A DNA stretch of 64,000 nt from Microbacterium maritypicum (GTDB lineage: Bacteria; Actinomycetota; Actinomycetes; Actinomycetales; Microbacteriaceae): NCBI RefSeq assembly GCF_041529975.1, contig NZ_CP168030.1:3162001-3226000 (forward strand), written 5' to 3'. Below are positions 61,684-64,000 of the stretch, in pieces; the first letter of the stretch is position 1, and every line of letters starts with the position of its first letter. A model generated the notes under the pieces. It did not search any database and was not told the DNA's origin. It saw nothing but the letters and a program-made list of their open reading frames with translations. The position numbers and the translations under genes were made by a program.

Positions 61684-62820
61684 GTGCTGTACCTCGACCA
61701 CGCCGCGACATCCCCGGTGCGACCGGAGGTGCTGGAGGCGATGCGCCCGTACCTGACGGGCGTGTTCGGCAACCCGTCCAGCCACCACACCGCGGGAGAG
61801 GCTGCGGCGAGCGCCCTCGACGAGGCCCGCGCCCGGGTCGCACGCGTCCTGGGGATGCGTGCCGGTGATGTCGTGTTCACCGCAGGCGGCACCGAGGCGA
61901 ACAACCTCGCGGTCAAGGGCATCGTGCTCGCGGCGCTCGAGGCAGGGCGACGACACCTGGTGATCTCCCCGATCGAGCACGAATCGATCCTGGAGTCGGC
62001 CGAGTATCTGAAACGCTTCCACTCCGTCGACGTGACCCTGCTGCCGGTGGATACCGGCGGACGGATCTCTGCGGATGCCGTCACCGCGGCGATCCGCCCC
62101 GACACCGCGCTGGTCTCGGTGGGACACGCGAACAACGAGATCGGCACCGTTCAGGATGCAGCGGCGCTGTCGGCCGTCACCCGCGCCGCTCGCGTTCCGC
62201 TGCACCTCGACGCCGTGCAGTCGGCCGGATGGCTTCCCCTGCACGAGCTCGGTGCCGATGCAGTATCGATCGCCGGGCACAAGCTCGGCGCCCCCAAGGG
62301 GATCGGCGCACTCGCCGTGCGCGGACGTGTGCCCATCGAGCCTCTGCTGCACGGTGGCGGTCAGGAACGCGGGCGGCGCTCGGGCACCGAGAACGTCGCC
62401 GGGGCTGTGGCGCTCGCGACCGCGCTGGAGCTCGCGGAGCAGGAACGGGCGACCGTGACGGCGCGGGTGGGTTCGGCCACCGCGCGGTTCATCTCCCTCG
62501 TGCTGAACAGCGTTCCGGAAGCCGCGCTCACCGGCGACGCCGTGCGCCGTCTGCCCGGGACGGCGAGCTTCACGTTCGCCGGCACCAGTGGAGAGTCCGT
62601 GCTGCTGGAGCTGGAGCGCCGCGGGGTCATCTCCTCCAGTGGCTCGGCGTGCGCGGCCGGCAGCGACGAGCCTTCGCACGTGCTCCTCGCGTGCGGTGTT
62701 CCTGCCGAAGTGGCCCAGACATCCGTCCGGTTCACCTTCGGGCGGGAGGAGCTCCCTGAGGACGCACCCGAGCGGCTGGCTGCCCTCGTCGCGGAGTCCG
62801 TGCGTGCGGCGCGAGGCTGA
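61684..62820 (+). CDS. Cysteine desulfurase, NifS/IscS-type (nad-operon associated)
   Basis: 378 residues, a class V PLP aminotransferase. PLP-lysine K200 is in IAGHKLGAPKG and the catalytic cysteine C323 in SSSGSACAAGS, a short loop of the group I (NifS/IscS) type. The position right after nadC (4-nt gap, GTG start) suggests that it supplies sulfur for the [4Fe-4S] cluster of NadA, as proposed for NifS-like genes in other nad operons. No scaffold gene lies nearby. Confidence 0.92.
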   Translation: MLYLDHAATSPVRPEVLEAMRPYLTGVFGNPSSHHTAGEAAASALDEARARVARVLGMRAGDVVFTAGGTEANNLAVKGIVLAALEAGRRHLVISPIEHESILESAEYLKRFHSVDVTLLPVDTGGRISADAVTAAIRPDTALVSVGHANNEIGTVQDAAALSAVTRAARVPLHLDAVQSAGWLPLHELGADAVSIAGHKLGAPKGIGALAVRGRVPIEPLLHGGGQERGRRSGTENVAGAVALATALELAEQERATVTARVGSATARFISLVLNSVPEAALTGDAVRRLPGTASFTFAGTSGESVLLELERRGVISSSGSACAAGSDEPSHVLLACGVPAEVAQTSVRFTFGREELPEDAPERLAALVAESVRAARG

Positions 62821-62830
62821 TGCACAGCCA

Positions 62831-62836
62831 TAGACT
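62831..62836 (+). promoter_or_regulatory. Predicted -10 element (TAGACT), leaderless-type
   Basis: TAGACT followed by 6 nt and the GTG at 62843. It suggests that the glycosyltransferase has its own promoter just after the nad operon. Confidence 0.45.
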
Positions 62837-62842
62837 CGGCTG

Positions 62843-63790
62843 GTGACCGCTGCCGCCCCGATCGTGACCGTGATCGTCCCCGGACGCGACATCGCCGCCT
62901 TCGCCCCCGCCGCACTCGACTCGCTGCGTGCACAGACCGAGTTGCGATGGCGCGCGATCCTCATCGACGACGGTTCGACCGACGACACCGGTGCGATCTT
63001 CGACGCGGCGGCCGCCGCCGACGACCGGTTCACGGCCATCCACCACGCCGCATCCCGCGGCCTCGGCGCCGCGCGCAACGTCGGCCTCGACCTCGTGGAC
63101 ACGCCCTATCTCGGGTTCCTCGACGGTGACGACGAGCTTCTGCCCCACGCGCTCGCGCGGATGACGGGCACACTCGAAGCGACCGGGAGCGACTTCGTGG
63201 CGGGCGCCTACGTGCGCTCACGCTCGCAGGGAGCAGCGTATGTCGCCGGGCGCGTGCAGCCCTGGGTGGCGGCGGCGACCTCGCCGGAGCGCCTCGGCAC
63301 CGCACTCGCGGCACACCCGCGGGCGGTGTCGAACATCGTCGCCTGGTCCAAGGTGAGCCGCACCGAGTTCTGGCAGGATCTCCGCTTCCCCGAGAGGGTC
63401 GCGTACGAGGACCAGGTGGTCGCCCAGCTCATGTACACCCGGGCGCGGGCCTTCGATGTGATCCCCGATGTCGTCGTGCAGTGGCGGCTGCGTGCCGACG
63501 GCACCTCGATCACGCAGGGCAAGGCCCAGCTGCCTGTACTGAAGGACTACCTCGCTGCGCTGCGCGGCGGCATCCGTGTGCTGCACGAGGCGGGTGCCCG
63601 AGGCTCGGTAGTCGCGCGGCTCGAGCTCATCCTCGCCATGGACATGCCGTCCCTGCTCGACATCGCGAGCAGCCACCCCGACCCGGCATACGCCGCCGAG
63701 GTCGACGCCTTCATCGCAGAGCTGCGGGCACTCCCCGAGTTCGCCGATGCCTCCCCCGATCCCACCATCACCGCCGCACTCGCGTGGTGA
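62843..63790 (+). CDS. Family 2 glycosyltransferase
   Basis: 315 residues with a GT-A fold. An N-terminal nucleotide-sugar-binding region (TVIVPGRDIAAF) precedes IDDGSTDDTG (41-50), SRGLGAARNVGLD and the metal-binding DGDD at 94-97. There are no membrane segments. The rest resembles actinobacterial GT2 enzymes of cell-wall polymer synthesis; donor and acceptor are unknown. The GTG start is backed by a -10 element. An SDR gene follows after 35 nt. Confidence 0.9.
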   Translation: MTAAAPIVTVIVPGRDIAAFAPAALDSLRAQTELRWRAILIDDGSTDDTGAIFDAAAAADDRFTAIHHAASRGLGAARNVGLDLVDTPYLGFLDGDDELLPHALARMTGTLEATGSDFVAGAYVRSRSQGAAYVAGRVQPWVAAATSPERLGTALAAHPRAVSNIVAWSKVSRTEFWQDLRFPERVAYEDQVVAQLMYTRARAFDVIPDVVVQWRLRADGTSITQGKAQLPVLKDYLAALRGGIRVLHEAGARGSVVARLELILAMDMPSLLDIASSHPDPAYAAEVDAFIAELRALPEFADASPDPTITAALAW

Positions 63791-63825
63791 CGCCGCACAG
63801 CTGAACGAACGATCCGGATGACCGC

Positions 63826-64000
63826 ATGAACGATTACCTCGCCTCCCTCTTCTCGCTCGAGGGCCGCACCGCGGTCGTCACCGGCGGCAGCTCCGGCATC
63901 GGCCGCGGCATCGCCACGGCACTCGCCCGGTCCGGTGCCGCCACGGTCGTCGTCGCGCGCGGCGAGGCCCGCATCGAGGAGACCGTCGAGGAACTCCGCG
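63826..64000 (+). CDS. Short-chain dehydrogenase/reductase (SDR), N-terminal part, truncated by window edge
   Basis: 58 residues are visible. The Rossmann motif TGGSSGIG lies at about 19-26, preceded by LEGRTAVV, and VVVARGEARIEETVEEL matches the second strand and following helix of classical SDRs. The cofactor-specificity position after the second strand is basic (VAR), which may favour NADPH. An upstream ATG at 63818 stops immediately, so the ATG at 63826 is the start. Substrate cannot be judged. Confidence 0.85.
   Translation, partial: MNDYLASLFSLEGRTAVVTGGSSGIGRGIATALARSGAATVVVARGEARIEETVEELR

Overview
The window is a gene-dense, high-GC stretch of an actinobacterial chromosome. The combination of AdnA/AdnB-type helicase-nucleases, DUF3107, DUF3117, TatB, NrtR with NadABC, DapC/D/E and FdxA, together with the protein sequences themselves, points to Microbacteriaceae, most likely Microbacterium. 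The genus is my inference; no rRNA, tRNA, CRISPR array, insertion sequence or prophage gene was seen. Coding density is very high: most genes sit in operons with ATGA, GTGA or TGATG start/stop overlaps.

Layout. 1-14.8 kb is a DNA-repair and RNA-helicase block: a stand-alone cyclodehydratase-like protein, UvrD2-type helicase, NudC, a phosphotransferase-fold protein whose kinase motifs are degenerate, an AdnB/AdnA pair, DUF3107, a ferritin-like protein and an RhlE-like DEAD-box helicase. As I recall, this follows the M. tuberculosis Rv3196-Rv3211 order. 14.8-19.2 kb holds DUF817, a PHP phosphoesterase, a membrane-anchored EEP phosphatase and aminopeptidase P. 19.2-26.4 kb holds an alpha/beta hydrolase, then a general-stress-protein, DUF4870, MgtE_N-CBS, DUF1003 and Mrp module, followed by TatB, an O-methyltransferase and DUF3117 (resembling Rv1211-Rv1234). 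26.5-36.6 kb carries a GT-C mannosyltransferase-like protein, DapE and DapD in divergent orientation, a second DEAD-box helicase, citrate synthase, DapC with FdxA, and AzlCD with a divergent XRE-cupin regulator. 36.7-41.2 kb holds an SLT-domain secreted protein, TypA, a CPBP-family protein and a PH-domain membrane protein.

41.2-57 kb is dominated by two complete peptide-type ABC importers on the minus strand: one with fused ATPases, the other with two separate ATPases. Between them lies the glycine cleavage operon gcvTHP, preceded by a clear tandem glycine riboswitch. 57.2-62.8 kb is the de novo NAD operon nrtR-nadA-nadB-nadC plus a NifS-type cysteine desulfurase, with a candidate NrtR operator at the promoter. 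The window ends with a family 2 glycosyltransferase and a truncated SDR gene.

Regulatory picture. Fifteen transcription-unit starts have a TAnnnT-like hexamer (two have C in the first position) ending exactly 6 or 7 nt before the start codon, on both strands. This implies widespread leaderless or near-leaderless transcription and was used to choose starts, for example that of AdnA. Rho-independent-type hairpins close most convergent gene pairs. A near-perfect 27-bp-arm palindrome at 51.5 kb, and palindromes overlapping the promoters of the second importer, azlC and gltA, are the most notable unexplained non-coding elements. I did not find a convincing new multi-gene system; the best leads are the orphan cyclodehydratase-like protein, the pseudokinase-like phosphotransferase and the non-coding palindromes.
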